Part shown: piece by piece, positions 12,508 to 26,600 of the stretch | Layout of the letters: each line of letters starts with the position of its first letter | Position numbering within the stretch: the first letter of the stretch is position 1 | Assembly (NCBI GenBank): GCA_003864495.1 | Contig: PEDN01001369.1 | Coordinates: 286,180 to 350,179 of the forward strand | Length of the DNA stretch: 64,000 nucleotides | Direction of reading: 5' to 3' | Source of the DNA: Nemopilema nomurai | Lineage: Eukaryota; Cnidaria; Scyphozoa; Rhizostomeae; Rhizostomatidae | Notes under the pieces: generated by a model | What the model was told of the DNA's origin: nothing | What the model saw: the letters and a program-made list of their open reading frames with translations, nothing else | Databases searched by the model: none | Translations under genes and position numbers: made by a program

Positions 12508-15500
12508 GGAAATCATCATCACGATACAGACCTAACTGGTATTCGAGTTTGATAGCGGTGTTACCATGTATTATATCGACCGGAAGCCTGATGTCAAATG
12601 GATCTATCGGTGCGGCAGATATTATCTTGTCGGCTAAATGTTTTTTGCATTTGCTTGATTAAGAATTTCGGTAGCTTGGGACTCTTTAGAGATATTCAAG
12701 ATAACTTTTACTATAGGTAAAGCTTTCTACAATTAGCAGAAAATTCCCAAAATTAATTGCAACGCTTCATTCGTCATTGTTTCTTTTTGAAGAAAGGCAG
12801 TGCTCCACAATTGGGTTTTCCCTGCTCTTAAAATGTCTAATTACTTGCTATTGATGTACCTAGTCGTGTTCTTTTCCGCACATTCTGAACACACATTTGC
12901 AACGGTAACTATTTGTCGAACAATAACTAAATTTCAACACAATGTCGTCTGTCTTCGAGGATTGTTACAACAAATCTTATATGCTTGTTTTTAAATCTTT
13001 CTTGGTTTTTATGTGAAAACTATGCCACAATTCATTTTGCAATGAACCAGCTTTTGCATTTCATTTTAAGCATAATGCAAAGACACTCAGAAGCATGATG
13101 AAAAGAATAATCCTCTTGCAGCAATGTTTCTTGGTTTAGATCTCGGTCTTCGATGCAGATCTGCTATTAGTGTTATCCTATCTCGTATCCCACCTTTCTG
13201 CTCAAAGCTTCAAGGGTTTTCAGCAGGATGGACTAGGTCTACCAAGGTCATGGTTGAAGAAAATTGAGAATGTTTTCTTGTATTTGCCAAATCAATTTAA
13301 GCAAAGGTATGATAGGCCACCTTGTTGTGATAGAGATTTCTTGTTCTATGGCCCTATTTACCAAAATTATTTACCAGAGTTGAACGATCAACTTTAGCCG
13401 GGGAATGGGAAAATGCAAAACAGCTATTCTCAATATCTTAGTGACTTCCAGGGTTTTAAATATTTGCTCCCTGAGAAGCAAAGGTCAACTATTCAATTAG
13501 AGGTCAGTTTAAGTTTACTTCCGACGTGACAAAGTAAGCTGAGAGTTGGTCGTAGATTTACATTTCCAAAGTAAAATTGTAAGTATCTGTCAAAACAAAT
13601 TGATATTTACAAAATACAGTCGATAAAAAGAGCTGTCCATCGTACCACCTCTGTTTGCGGAGCACTGGAGTGAAAAGATTTGTTCTTTTAACAAACCCCG
13701 ACGTAGTCATTCAAAGCTTTAACAATAATGTGCTGATTCTTTGTATTACATTTTTACCATTATTACATTTCTAGTTTTCCTTGTCGAATAAATCTGCAGT
13801 TTTTGGCCGTTAATAATCATCCAAATATATTTTGAAAGAGCAAAAGTTTCCTAAAAACTGGCGAAAATGATGGCGATAATGACTTTGATTCCATTTGACC
13901 AATCAACATGCCGTTGTTGTTGTTGAGCAGTGTGATTTCACGGAATAGACGTCCTGTTTCTTGGAACCACATCTCAAATTGACAGCCTCGCCCTGTGTCA
14001 CACGAATGGTGAGCATTGAAGGGCAGAGGAGCAAACCGCACACATCTTGGACGATAACTGACTGTTTAGAAGCTGCAACGTCGGTGTAGCAGTATTGCCA
14101 GTGAGTTATTCTCGACCCGTGCTAAAGTTACTGTTGGTTTGTTCGGCTAGACGAAGGGTTTCGCAAATTCAGGGCAGCGGTCAGTGGCAGCGAGTGGAAA
14201 ACTAACGGTAGGGTTTTAGCCAGCGTGCATTGGAACAATTCAAGTAGGAGTTGGTCCATACAGTTACTCAGGTTGCACACGTAATTGTCATATTTCTGGA
14301 TCAAATTTTCATTGCAAATATGCACCATTTTCACCGCTTCGCGGTAAATTGATTGAACATTGACCTATATGTAGGCCCAACAATTTATTCTGAAGTCCTT
14401 CCGCAAGTACTCCACGCCCTTGCATGTTTGGTTGTGACGATCTTTTTGTGTCACGTGAGTAGCTGACGTGTTCACGTTCTAGTACCAAAAATGAAGATAT
14501 TATACACCATAATTTTTCAACTTGATTTTGCCTCAACATGTTATTTCCTCAAAGGCTTTTAATTTTTGTTACTTATTATAGAATATTTTGATTAAGATAC
14601 TTTTACAGCAGTTTCTTGATTGTGATGAATAATTAGACTTTTCGCAACCTTGAAAAATTGTTTATACCCTTTTAAAAAATTGCTTCTTCACTTCCTGCTC
14701 AAACAGTTCCATCAATATATTTCTGCGTGTATAAGCAGATTCGTCTGGACTTTTTTTGAAATGTGGAAGTTGTAAATTCCTCCCACACTGCGATGTAATT
14801 TTTTGTCAAGCTCTTTTTTTAAAATTTTCATGTTGGGGGTAAGTGGGGGGGGGGGGTGGTTGTAGAGGAGGGGGACATTCCACAAGTGAGGAATTTTCAA
14901 CTCATTCTATGAGACAATAGCCAACTTATGTGTTAATCCCTCAAATTTTCTTAAAATGTTTTAAATATCCCTAAATTTTCAGAAATGTCTTTCTCAATCG
15001 AGGAAAGTTGCATAAAGTTGTCAATACTTTTAACAAGTTTGCTGGGTAGTTAATGGCAAGATCGTTTTTTGCAAGTGGTGTTTTGTAGGGAGGAGGATAT
15101 TATTTCGATTCTAATAACTTTCTTGAAATACTCCTTGGTAACTGCAAAATTGATTCAGAATGTTTCAGTTGTTTTAACGCAATTATTCGTATAAAGTAAG
15201 TGCATATAACAAGCATACGTTCACATGGCGGCAAATAGTTATGTTATGTTGTTTTAGTCGGAATCAGAATTACAAGGGTTTTACTCCATACCAATTTGAT
15301 TGTTGAAATTGGTACTAAAGAGCTTTGGTTATGTTGGTACAGCGTAGGGACCCTCAGCTTTCGCAAACCTTGTAGTTTCTACCAATCATTATTTTTAAAC
15401 AAGCCGCAAAAGTGACACACAAGGTCTAGACTGTTCCAAATTACCAGGCAATTTTTTGTTGGGGAATATCTTATTTGGGCATCCAAGGGGTGAAATGACA

Positions 15501-16088
15501 GTGATAACAAACGAACAATAAAATTAGGCACTAGTTACATTTTGAAATGTCTATGAATTCAGGCCAAAATACTAAAAGTCTTTATGAATCCTTTGGCAGT
15601 TTTACTTTCTAAAAGGGAAAAAAACAATTTGATTAGATCACTTGTACTTCTAAATTTTATAGAATATATTTACTTTTTATTTATGTACCGTATAATAGCT
15701 CTCTTTTATCTTTGAACATGACCTGCCAATTCTAGAGTGTCAGAGGCTAATTGATTGTCTAAGTATAGTCTGTGATATGGATAAAGACCCTAGAACTTGC
15801 CAATGTAGATTATCTAACAGTTGAATTCGGTTGCATTGCCAACATTTCTGCCCTTTCGGATAATGAACGCAATTAGAATGTTGCATTCTTTTTTTCTTAT
15901 CTGATCTGCTGCCAAAATTGTCGAATTTCAACGTCAGTTTATTATAGATGCGTTACACCGTTTGGAGGGAAGCGAATTCCTGCCAGATTCTTGGCAATCA
16001 AAGGAGGGACGATGCCTGAAACTCTTTCTTGATTTCTTTTACAGCTTTTGACATCGCTAGCCGGAATAACATTGAATTTGTAACGGCA
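12508..16088. other. Intergenic region between NUP58 and the F-box gene
   Basis: About 3.6 kb without a recognised gene. Short open frames at 13170-13397 (+) and 13817-14539 (-) have no family resemblance that I can identify. There is a G12 tract at 14845-14856. An acceptor-like ttttacag at 16044 suggests the F-box transcript has an upstream, probably untranslated, exon within this region. Confidence 0.4.
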
Positions 16089-18873
16089 ATGGACACAACA
16101 TTTATGAACGACGATAGCAAGGAAGATGTTAGAGGAGCATTCGACAAAATCAAAGCATTTCACGCTGAGCGACAGAAAGGACTGAAGAATTTTAAGAAGT
16201 TCATGAATAAGAAGTTCTACAATGTACCATGTGAGGACAAGCAGTTCGATGATGGTGTAGATGCCTCTTCTTTTGAAGTGTATAGCAGCGATCCGTTGGA
16301 AAGACTGCGTAATTTAATGAGCTACAGACGAAATCCACCACCATTTGCTATCCTAAGTCGAGAGCACGTTTTAAATGACTACGCAATTCCTGCAAAGTAT
16401 TTCACCCAGCCCGAAAATGATTATAAGGAATCCGAAGACAGCTACTTCGATGCTACTTCTGATGGGGTGCTTATTAAGGTTTTCAGCTTCTTGGCAATGA
16501 AGCACCTCCTGAAAGCATCCAGGGTTTGCAAACGTTGGAGAAGATTAGCTTTTGACATGAGTCTGTGGGCCAAAGTCGATTTGCAGCCATACAGGAAATC
16601 ACTGCCAGAATCAAGGTTGGTAGAAATAATAAAAAACATATTCCTTGGTAAAACTCGGCAGTTGTCATTAAAAGACTTCAGAATAACGCAGCCTGTTCTA
16701 CAAGAGCTAGCAAAATGCAAGACTCTGAAATCCCTTAATCTTGATGGCTGTACGTTTGTCGGGAAGTTCAAAGCCCTACCCACTGAAAGACCCTTCCCAA
16801 CAGGCCTTAGAGAGCTCTCACTCCGCTCAACAAAAGGAGAAAGTTCCGTTTTGAAGCTGATTACTCCAACTTTAACGACAGTTAAAACGCTCAAGATTGA
16901 AAAATGCTTCTACGAGGAACTGCATGGTCTTGAAGAAATGGTAAAATTTTTGCCTGAGCTGCGACGACTTTATGTGAACAGTGGCTTGCAGTTTTCGGAG
17001 AACAACGTTAAAGCACTTGCAAAACATTGCAAAAGTCTGCAGTCATTGGCAATTATGCGTGCGTTAGACTGGCAAGGTAAGTTTCTTTTTAAACAGTGCT
17101 TTTTTGCCGTGTAATGCAACTAACCTTTGGCGTCAATCACATCCCGGTGGTCGAAATAAAAACCGGTGGTTGGTGAAAACCGACGGGGAAATGAAAACCA
17201 CCGACGAGACACTGGCATGATTTACGAAAAAAACGACAGGATATTTTCACTGAGTGGCATTTTGTCCAGAAATGGCCCATATTAGAAATGAATCGCCAAA
17301 GGGGGGGGGGGGGGGCTTACAGCGCTCCTCCAAACTGTCTTGGACCTCGCTTCATGACTTATTTCACCGATGACACAATTTTCCCTTATTTCGTCCACTG
17401 CATCCAAGAAATCTTCCAATAGTGGTTCTTGCCAGTATGGGCCTATTAGCTGTCATTAGTTATCTGCAAACTTTCGTCTGGTTCGAATTGTGAAATAGAT
17501 TACGGGAGTGATGACGTCACAAACATATTTTCGAAGATTTATATTTTTGACAATATGTCTTAAAAAGGATAATAATAAAAAACCTGAATATGAAAGATAA
17601 TATGCAGGTAATTTGATCTTGGTTCATAACTTCATGAACCAGGATAGAATAATTCATTGGTGATGCTCCACCACCAATTGCAAGGCATTCCTTTGCGTTT
17701 TTTTAATGATGTAATCAGAACTAGGATAATAGATTATTTTTGATGACATCACAACTGGGTTATCTTTTTTAAAAGTAGCATAGCTTTACTGAATTTATCA
17801 CTTGCCAATGCAATATCAATGTGAAAAGATCAGTTGAAATGCCCTCTTTGCAGTCAGTGCTATGCACCCACTAGGTGAGCATTCTGTTTTGGACAGTGAA
17901 AATGTTATAGACTTAAATGCATATAAATTGATATCCGATACCCTACCCAGGAGAAGGCTTGGACACGCTTGTGAACGAGTGTTCAGAATTGGAAGAGCTG
18001 CATTTGCATATGACGGGCGTCACCGACTACTACCTTGGTCAAGTAGCATGGGAGAATACAAGCTTGACAAAAGTGACAATCTCGTTGACGCGAAATGTCT
18101 CCAGTGCTGCGCTGAAGAGCATGCTCTGCAAACTGAAATACCTGGGGCACTTGAAGCTTAGTTCTGGGTGTGATGGGTTTGCTATAGACGATGGCCTCTT
18201 GGCGGCACTAGCAGCTTCCGATTTGAGCTATTTGAAGCATCTTCACATCGAGTGAGTATTGCCAAGGGCATTTTAGCTAGGCCAAATTTTAGTTTTAACC
18301 ATTGAAAAGGCAAGGGAACAAGAAAATTTAAGGGCAAAATAGAGCAATTCTCACAAACAAAGAGAAAAACTGATGGGTTGCTAATTTTACTCTTGCCATC
18401 AGAATCTACTTTATTGTTAACACCAATCATTGCGAAATGGCTTGGTGCAGCTGGTTATGTTCCAAGGTTTACTTTTATATTAAACAACTATTACCTACAT
18501 AAGGCCATCAATTCTTTCCCAAGCAGATTTTCATTATGCAGTCAATCAAACTTTTTCACTGATCGATATCATAATTTTAGTGAACCTAAAGCTTGCGCAT
18601 TGCTGTGATTGATTTTGTTACATTTATTCTAGCCATAGCCGAGTACTGACGAACGAAGGCATCTTGAACTTTTTGCGTCTGAAAGCTCTGTCAAGTCTTC
18701 ATTTGACCAACTGCAGCATGATAACACCCTCAATTAGAGCTAAACTTGTCAATTTTGGAAGCGTGGCGATTTACATCATGTTTGCCCGGTGCTTTCAGAG
18801 GGAAGGTCATTTTTCACCTAACGAGGCTTTCTTTATGAATCGAGTGAATTATAATTTCTTCATGCCTTCATGA
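16089..18873 (+). CDS. F-box and leucine-rich-repeat protein, three exons
   Basis: Probable substrate-recognition subunit of an SCF (SKP1-CUL1-F-box) ubiquitin ligase. Exons: 16089-17076, 17951-18251, 18633-18873; 509 aa. Residues about 121-163 form an F-box (SDGVLIKVFSFLAMKHLLKA, then CKRWRRLAFDMSLW). From about residue 190 onward there are degenerate leucine-rich repeats of the cysteine-containing F-box type, for example LKSLNLDGC, LRELSLRST, LEELHLHMTGVTD and LSSLHLTNC. The N-terminal 120 residues are charged and unassigned. A splice acceptor at 16044 lies upstream in frame, so the ATG at 16089 may follow a 5' UTR exon or the protein could begin further upstream. The last ~45 residues after the final repeat are not repeat-like. 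I cannot name the orthologue. Confidence 0.8.
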
Positions 18874-20617
18874 CTTTCTTCGTGCACAAAACTACGAGCT
18901 TTTTGACCTTTTTTTGCGTGAAGCTTCTTGTTGATATTTCTATTAGATTATTAAATTAGTCATATCTAATGATAGGCGAATTGGCACTATTCTATCAAAT
19001 TATTCATAGCAATGCATACATTCTTGGCACGTTTTTCAAAGGTGACTTTGACAATAAGACGCACATTCAAATGTAAAGTAGATTAAAGCTTTTCCAGGCT
19101 TTCCGTAATGTCATTTATTGTTTAGTCTACTCTTGAAGGGTTTAGGGATTTTGCTCTCTAGGATCCCATTTATCTCGAATTGGTCTCAGGAAATGTCTTA
19201 TACACAATGTTAGAATTTAATTCATCTTAAAATATTGGTAAGCATCACTGATACTACATTGAGATAAAATCGCTTAGTACTTCATCGGGAAAATGTGATA
19301 CTAAATTTAGTAAACACTGATACTCAAGATTTAATTCTAGTGAAAAAAGACTTAATGTTAATAAAATTTGATATAATGACGATGTAATATGAAGATGTCA
19401 AATGGCAAATGGGCAAGTTTCTAGCGATTAGGATGCAATGATGGCAATTTTCTGCAGAATAAGTTGAAAATTTCCAATTAATACAAGTTCGCTTTGTGTA
19501 GCAATGAATAAACTAGCATTTATATTTGAAGTATGAAAAGTCAAGTACAAATATAATCTTTAGAAGCATTTTAAACTAGGAAATCTTGGCTAACAGGGCT
19601 TGAACGAAGAAGTGATTTCTGAATTTTATCAAGCTTTGTTATAGAAACAGAAATTACCTATTGGGCTCCATGCGAGTATTCTTTTTACCATATCCTCCTT
19701 TCTTCTGCGTTTTTATGTTTAAAATCATAGGAAGACTTTGAAACGAACGCGGACTTCTTTAGAAACCCCACGACTTTGAATTGAAAACCACGATTAACGC
19801 CAAAGTTATCTCTTTAATCATCACATTAGACAAATTACACGTTTTTTTTATCCTTGTTCCCGATTGCATCGTTAACTCAATAAGGATAATGTTGCTTGAT
19901 TATGTTAAGCATAACACAATGCCCAATTAGAATACAAAATTTGACACACAAATAAGTTTTTAGAAAAATGAGCTAGAATGAGGGAAGTAAAAAGTTATAA
20001 TATTTTGTTCTAACAGTAGTTCCAAGCCCCTTCGCACAAAATACAGCTACTGAGTCACATAGAACTTTTCCTATGTAGCCTAGAGACCCCCTTAACTGCC
20101 TCCACTAGAAAGTTGAGTCAACTTAAAACGCGTTTATTGGAGAACCCTCTTTTATAATTGACACAACTGCAGATGGAAGAGTGAGGGGAATTCGGGGGGC
20201 TCGAGCCCTGAATACAAGAAACTATTTTTTCCAAACACTTAAAGCTATCTTAAGAAAGTTTTTAATAGGAGCCTTTCCCCTTCCTCAACAAAGTATCAAC
20301 ACTCGTACGATACTTGCTTTATCTGGAAATATCAATATCGACGGCTGAATTGATCTTTTGACCGACATTTGCTGCTTTATCCGGGAACTCTCACTTCCAA
20401 CGACGTGGCAGAAGACACAGGGGCAAAATGTTGAAAACACTTCCGTTGTCAAATCCAAGATGGTGGACTGTTTGACGTGTTAGTTGTGGAGACTTTTCGT
20501 CAAACTGCTGCACTAGACAAGACTCTATATTTTTGAATATTTGTTGTTGCATATCTAATTGTTCGCTATTTTTCTCATTAACGGAAGTTAGACTGGAAAG
20601 TTCAATTTAAAAGGAAA
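18874..20617. other. Intergenic region and SEC24 upstream sequence
   Basis: AT-rich sequence with no recognised coding potential. The last ~200 bases before 20618 should include the SEC24 5' UTR and promoter; no specific motif is assigned. Confidence 0.4.
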
Positions 20618-23600
20618 ATGAATATAAATCACCAACAAGGTGGGCCTAATCCGGGGCAACCATGGCTGCCCCAGGCTCAAGGTCAGAACTTTGGCATGCC
20701 GGCAGGTCCACCCCAAGCACAAGGCTTAATGCCTGGAATGGGAATGGCTCCGCCAAAAGGCCCTACAGGCCCTGCAGCGATGCAACATATACCCATGTTT
20801 AGTACTCAAAATGGCAATGTCACTCCACCAGCTTCATTGAACCCAGCCATGAACGCAGGCACTGGGCAACCTCAACAGCAGATGAACCAGGTAACATTTG
20901 TCTTCCAAGCGTCATTATACTTAATTGTACGAATTAAAACTATGATCCACGTTATGTCAACTTAATAATGTATGCTAAAAGGTCCTTTTCGATGGCTCTG
21001 CTGGCTAGCCCCCTAAGAAAATGTGTTCAGCATATACATTTCGTGTCTGTCTTTGAACGTTATGTTTGTTATTGAGGTTTTTATAAGGGCAGGGTAGAAA
21101 ACTGTAAGCTTTTAAAATAAATGTGCTAAAGTGGAATTTCAAGCGTTGCCATCTCTGCGCACAAGACAAAATTTGATATTCAGTCATCTAAAGAGCTGAT
21201 TCTTATCCAATGAGCAATTGATAAATTAAAAAGAAGAGTGCCTTGTCTCTTGTTTATAGACAATAATATTATGTGGAACTTAATTCATCTGTTTGAAACG
21301 ACTCTTTCCCCTTTTTTCATTGTTTAATATCCTTTTCAGAACTTGAAAGATTATTGAAAAGTTTTAAGTCTTAACATTGTAACTTCTGGCAGAAGGAAAT
21401 GAATCTGATCTGTAGGGGCTGCAAGTAGAATTTCATAACTGCAAAGAAATGTCAAGTTTTTACAATTGTTTCATAGAAATAGGGACAGATTGAGATAGAG
21501 TAGGTATGTGCAACCGTCCGCTTTAAAGCCTGGATGTTAGATTATAAGTCTACTTTTCTGGCTTTTTAATGAACTTAATGTTTTTGAAAATTAATGTTTC
21601 TTCATTTCTTTGTACCCTATTGTTGGAATTTTCCAAAATGGAACCGAGAAAATGAAATTTAGACCAGCAATAGCAAATGCCACATGTACGAAAAGCAATA
21701 TATATATATAACTCTCTAAAACCAATTTTCTTGTTGGCTTGACAAGATTGCTATTCATCAATAATGGGTGATTCAGAAGACCACAACACATGGGAAAGTC
21801 TATTTATTCAAATTAATGATGCAATCAAGGGGAAACTTAAACTGACGGATGATGACAATTATAATCTGATAGGGAAAAGATTTTTTTTGAATCCAGTCAA
21901 TTTCAGATCTTGATTCCAGAGAATGCTTAGATTTTTCTAAACCCTTTTTAGCAAGCTTCTCTTGTAATTTAACAGAGGAGGCGTTGATTTCTCTCGTTTC
22001 AAACATAAACAGAAAATTTCTGTGTTTTAATTTAAAGGTATTCTATAGATGGTTTATTTCAGAGTGCTCATTTGCTCACTTTAAAATTGAGCAAAGAAAA
22101 ATCTTTGTGACTAGTGTAATATACTACAAGCACGAATAGTACCAATATATTGAAAAATTTTGAAACCTAACTGGAGTTTGATTCTGACCAAGAGTGGTTT
22201 AATACAACTAGGCAGTACCCTTGTGGAAAGATTTTTCCTCCTGTCAACAAATCACCAGTTTCATAGTTAGAAGAGTATTGCTCTATGCAAGAATTTTCAT
22301 GTATGCTTATGATAAACTTACAGAATGTGCAGAAAGTTCTGGATATTGTCAACAAACTATTTGCCCAGAATTGTTTTTCTTGATGTACATATTTAATAGT
22401 AGGAGTATGTTTCTATCAATTTAGATGAACAAGCAAATGTCCAATATGCAGATTAATCAGCCAAGGTTTCCTGGGGGCCAAGTAAGTAGCCCTTGAGATT
22501 CTGCCATCCCTGACATCAGTACTGGAAATTTGAAAATTGAAAGTGTTATCATCTATGGAACATCAATCTTTCCCACTCTATGAACTTGATTTGTGTATCG
22601 ATTTCCTTGACACTTTGATATCAAACTATTTACTTTGTTACATAGATTATAGCATTATGGAGATATGAAAAAAGAACAATTTGAATTCCTTGTAACATTG
22701 TGTCTTGTGAAGATGATTTCTCAACCTTTATATTGTAGGCCCCACAAAGCCAGCCTGGTCCATATGATGCACAAAAGGTACAATGGCCAACTTTGCTCCT
22801 AGATTTAGTTCAGCTGGGCCAGCTCCTACTCATCAGGTAATATAATGAGGCCTCAGATGGCAGGCCACAGGACCAAACCTGGGACAGCCATCAGGGCCAC
22901 CAGCTAGACAACCTTTTGGTCAACCACCAGGCCTTCTGGCCTCAACCTGGTCAGATGTCTGGTCCTCCATCAGGTCCACCTCTGGTCCAGCTTCAGGTCA
23001 CCCTCTGGTCCTGCTTCAGGTCACCCTCTGGTCCTCCGGCAGGTTTCAGGGCAGTTTCAAGGCCACCTGGGAACATGGGTGGAGCCAACCAAGGATGCAA
23101 GGTCACAACTGTCACATCCTATCCAATGGTATGATTTATCCTGGTTGTCCTCGAATGTATCATTTCTAATAAAAACTAAAATTTGTCCACAGTTCCTTAT
23201 CAACGCTAGGTGCCAAGTGGCTTATTCGGTTGTAAAGAATTTGTTCAAAACATATATATGTACAACTTTTTAAATTTACATATTTCATACTGTTAACATG
23301 CATTTTTGCTAATAATTTTCATTCTTAATTGTGAGTTATTCATTAGGTCATTTTGATCAAAATATATTAACTAATGAATAGACCAACCTGTTGGTTGCTA
23401 TGAAAATTTAGGTGATCATCCATAATTTGAGTTTATAAAATTGAGAACTGCTTGTTTTACGCACCTTAATTTGTTGTTTTCATATTTTTCTACAGACCAG
23501 CCAGTTTAGTGGCCCACCAGGTCCCAGTAATGCGATGTGGCCACCTTTCTCAACCCAGAACGAACAAAACCCTATGTTTTCTGCAAGTAGCCTGTCTGGA

Positions 23601-26600
23601 CCTCCAATTTCAAGTCAACCACCAACCATTGATTCTGGGACTGGACCAGCTCCTGGACCTTACCAGCCAAGGCAACAGCTTCAAAGACCAGGTAACTTGT
23701 CACAAGACAGCTCTTATTGACTTTTAGAAAAGTTTTTTACGCAAGCATAATTTTTTCTTTCTTGCTAGAAAATGCTTTTAAATTTAAAAGATTGAGAGAG
23801 CCTTCTCGTGTTGGTTGAATTGATGGAAAATTCAGATGAATCAGTCTCCTTGAAACTCAATCACAAACTCAGTCACTGTATAAGACTGCCTCCATAACTA
23901 GAGCCAAAAAGTTCCTGAGTTTTTTGCTGCTTATCATTTTGGCAATGATTGATTCATTCTGATATTTTCAGGCTTGTGATTCTTGTGTGCTTGACAATGT
24001 GTCATTTCTGAGTGTTCTTGACTTTTCCCCAGGCCTAATGATGGGAGGCCAGCCACAAGCTCCTTCACAACCAATGTACTCAAGCGCACAGTTCTCAGCA
24101 CCAATGTCTGCTACAGGACCAATGATGCAACGACCTCCATCTGGTCCAGGTGGTATGCCTGGTGCTCCAGGGCAGCCAGGGGCCGGACCAATAAGTTCCC
24201 CAATGCAACAACCACCAAAGAGAATTGATCCAGATCAAATGCCGAACCCGGTTTGTTTCTTTTCTTGTGTATTATTTCATAGTATCTTTTTTCCTCCTTT
24301 GTTTTAGTATTTGACAGCAAGATGCACTCAAAAGTTCTCCAATATGAAAGAATCTTTTGCCTTGACAGTAACAGATTATGGGTGCTTCAGAGACCATTAT
24401 CAAAAACTAACCAGCTGGTTGCAGGTTGAGAATCATGTTAGAAGGACATTACTTCTGCTGCTTTGCTCAATTTAAGTGTGTGTCATGAACAAAACACTTG
24501 CTTGGTGATTAATATGTATTCTGTGCGACTGACAATGTGCGTTTGTTATTTACTTCGTTCTCCGAAATAAAGGTAGTAGAATCGAAATGTATGCAAAGTT
24601 AGCTTACCGGTGCATTAAAATTAAAGAAGGGGGAACACGATGACCTTGTGTCTTTTCCCGCTATTAGGGGCACAGTTGAATGTAAACATTAGAGTTGTAG
24701 TTGTTTTAAGTTGATAAAAAAAAAATCGAAGAACGTGTATACAATAATTAAGCATCTTTTTAGTCATTTGGCATTTAACTTGTGATATATTAAACTCATA
24801 TTTTAGTAAATAATATTTTCTAGCCGGTAATAAATAACTAAGAAATACTCCCGCCAGATATGCAATCAGTACCTAAACTATCGTGTCTCATTTTCGTACG
24901 CCTTAAGTTTATGTTTCTGATTCACGATGTTTGCTGCTGTAGATTCAAGTTATGGGCGATGACCAGGATCAGTGGCAAAAGGGCTTGTTCCAAACCAGCA
25001 TGCGTGGGAAGTTGCCACCACTTGTCTCAACCAAGTGCAGAATCCAAGACGATGGTATTATGCAGGCTCTTTCTATTTCGAATTGTGCCACTTGGTGGCC
25101 TGGCTGGTCTTAATTATTGCGTCCAAGGCTTTTGCCATCAACCGTTATGCAATCATGATGCACAATCAATAGATGACATAATACACATTCGTTTAGCAAT
25201 CATAATACACAATCAATCTATATGTGATACAATCAATCCTGTAAAACCATTTGGAACGCTGTAAAACCTTGTACATTCAAAATGACGATTAGTTCCATCG
25301 CTAAATGTTAAAGAAACTCATAAAAAATATACCTTAAATGCATATAAAATATTTTCATGTCTACTTGGATAGGCCCTTTGAACATTGCCGTTTGTTGGTT
25401 GCCCTTTGTGCGATGCGTTTTAGATTTGGAAAATCTTGTTTTACGAGCGTAGGCCATTTTTCAGAAGATGTGCATTGATGTTTTCGTTTCATTGAAAAAA
25501 AGTTTAAATAGTTTCTTATTTGAAATTGTAGGAAACTGCAGTCCCCGGTTTATGAGGTCCACCTTGTACAATGTTCCTTGTAACCAAGATATGTTGAAAG
25601 AAAGTCAGATACCTCTTGCAATTGTCACTACACCTTTTGCAAAGCTACCAGAAGACGAGGTATGTGCAGAATTTCACCGATCTGTATTTAATGCACATAC
25701 CGTGCATCAATGCATGCCTCTCAGATGATTTAGGGCTTTCAAAGTTTTGACCATTTTCCCATTATTTGAGAATTTGGCTATGTTAAATCAAAAACATGTC
25801 ATTTATTGGAGATATTAGGCTCAATATTCTGGTGCTACGGTCTTTTTGATGAATCCCTTGTTATCTCTAGTTTGCTGGTTAGATGGAACTAGCCTTAAGA
25901 GAAATCTATATAGAAATCTATAATAATGGATAGTTTGTTTTTGAAAGTTCACAGCTGTAAATTCACATTTACGCGGCTGACAAAAGTTTTTCATTACAGA
26001 ATAAGCTCTACCTTGTTAACAACGGGCCTAGCGGCCCAATGAGATGTAACCGATGCAAGGCCTACATGAACCCATTCATGCAGTTTATCGATGGCGGCAG
26101 GCGATTTGTTTGCAACATCTGCAGCCATTCATCAGAAGGTTGGTGAAACTTGAGATCTCTTAAGACAGTGCGTGGAAAGCTTTTTAACAATATTCAATGT
26201 TTGCCTTGCTGTCAAATGTTCTCGACAATATATTGTTGTTGTGCTTCTTAATGCCCCTGTTTATAATCTATGCTCAAGTGTCTCAGTTACTAAAATGTTT
26301 TTGCTTTTTTATATCAAATTTTTTAGGTTTCTTTTGAGTACAATTGGGCAAACAATAATTGCACCAATTTGGTAGAAAAGAAAGTCCATTTACAGCTAAT
26401 GTTATTAATTACAGTGCCACAGGAATATTTCTGCCATTTGGACCATCAAGGAAGGCGAGTCGATGTTTACGAGCGAGCAGAACTTTGCTTCGGGTCATAC
26501 GAATTTGTGGCAACAACAGACTACTGCAAGGTATTTCGTCTTGGTAGCTCTTTTGGCATTTATGTAACATTTAAAGTCTAGACTAATAAAAACCCCTTTA

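Noticed and set aside
13817..14539. Several 68-76-codon - strand frames between NUP58 and the F-box gene
   Set aside because: Different frames, no family resemblance and no splice-consistent chain; treated as chance.
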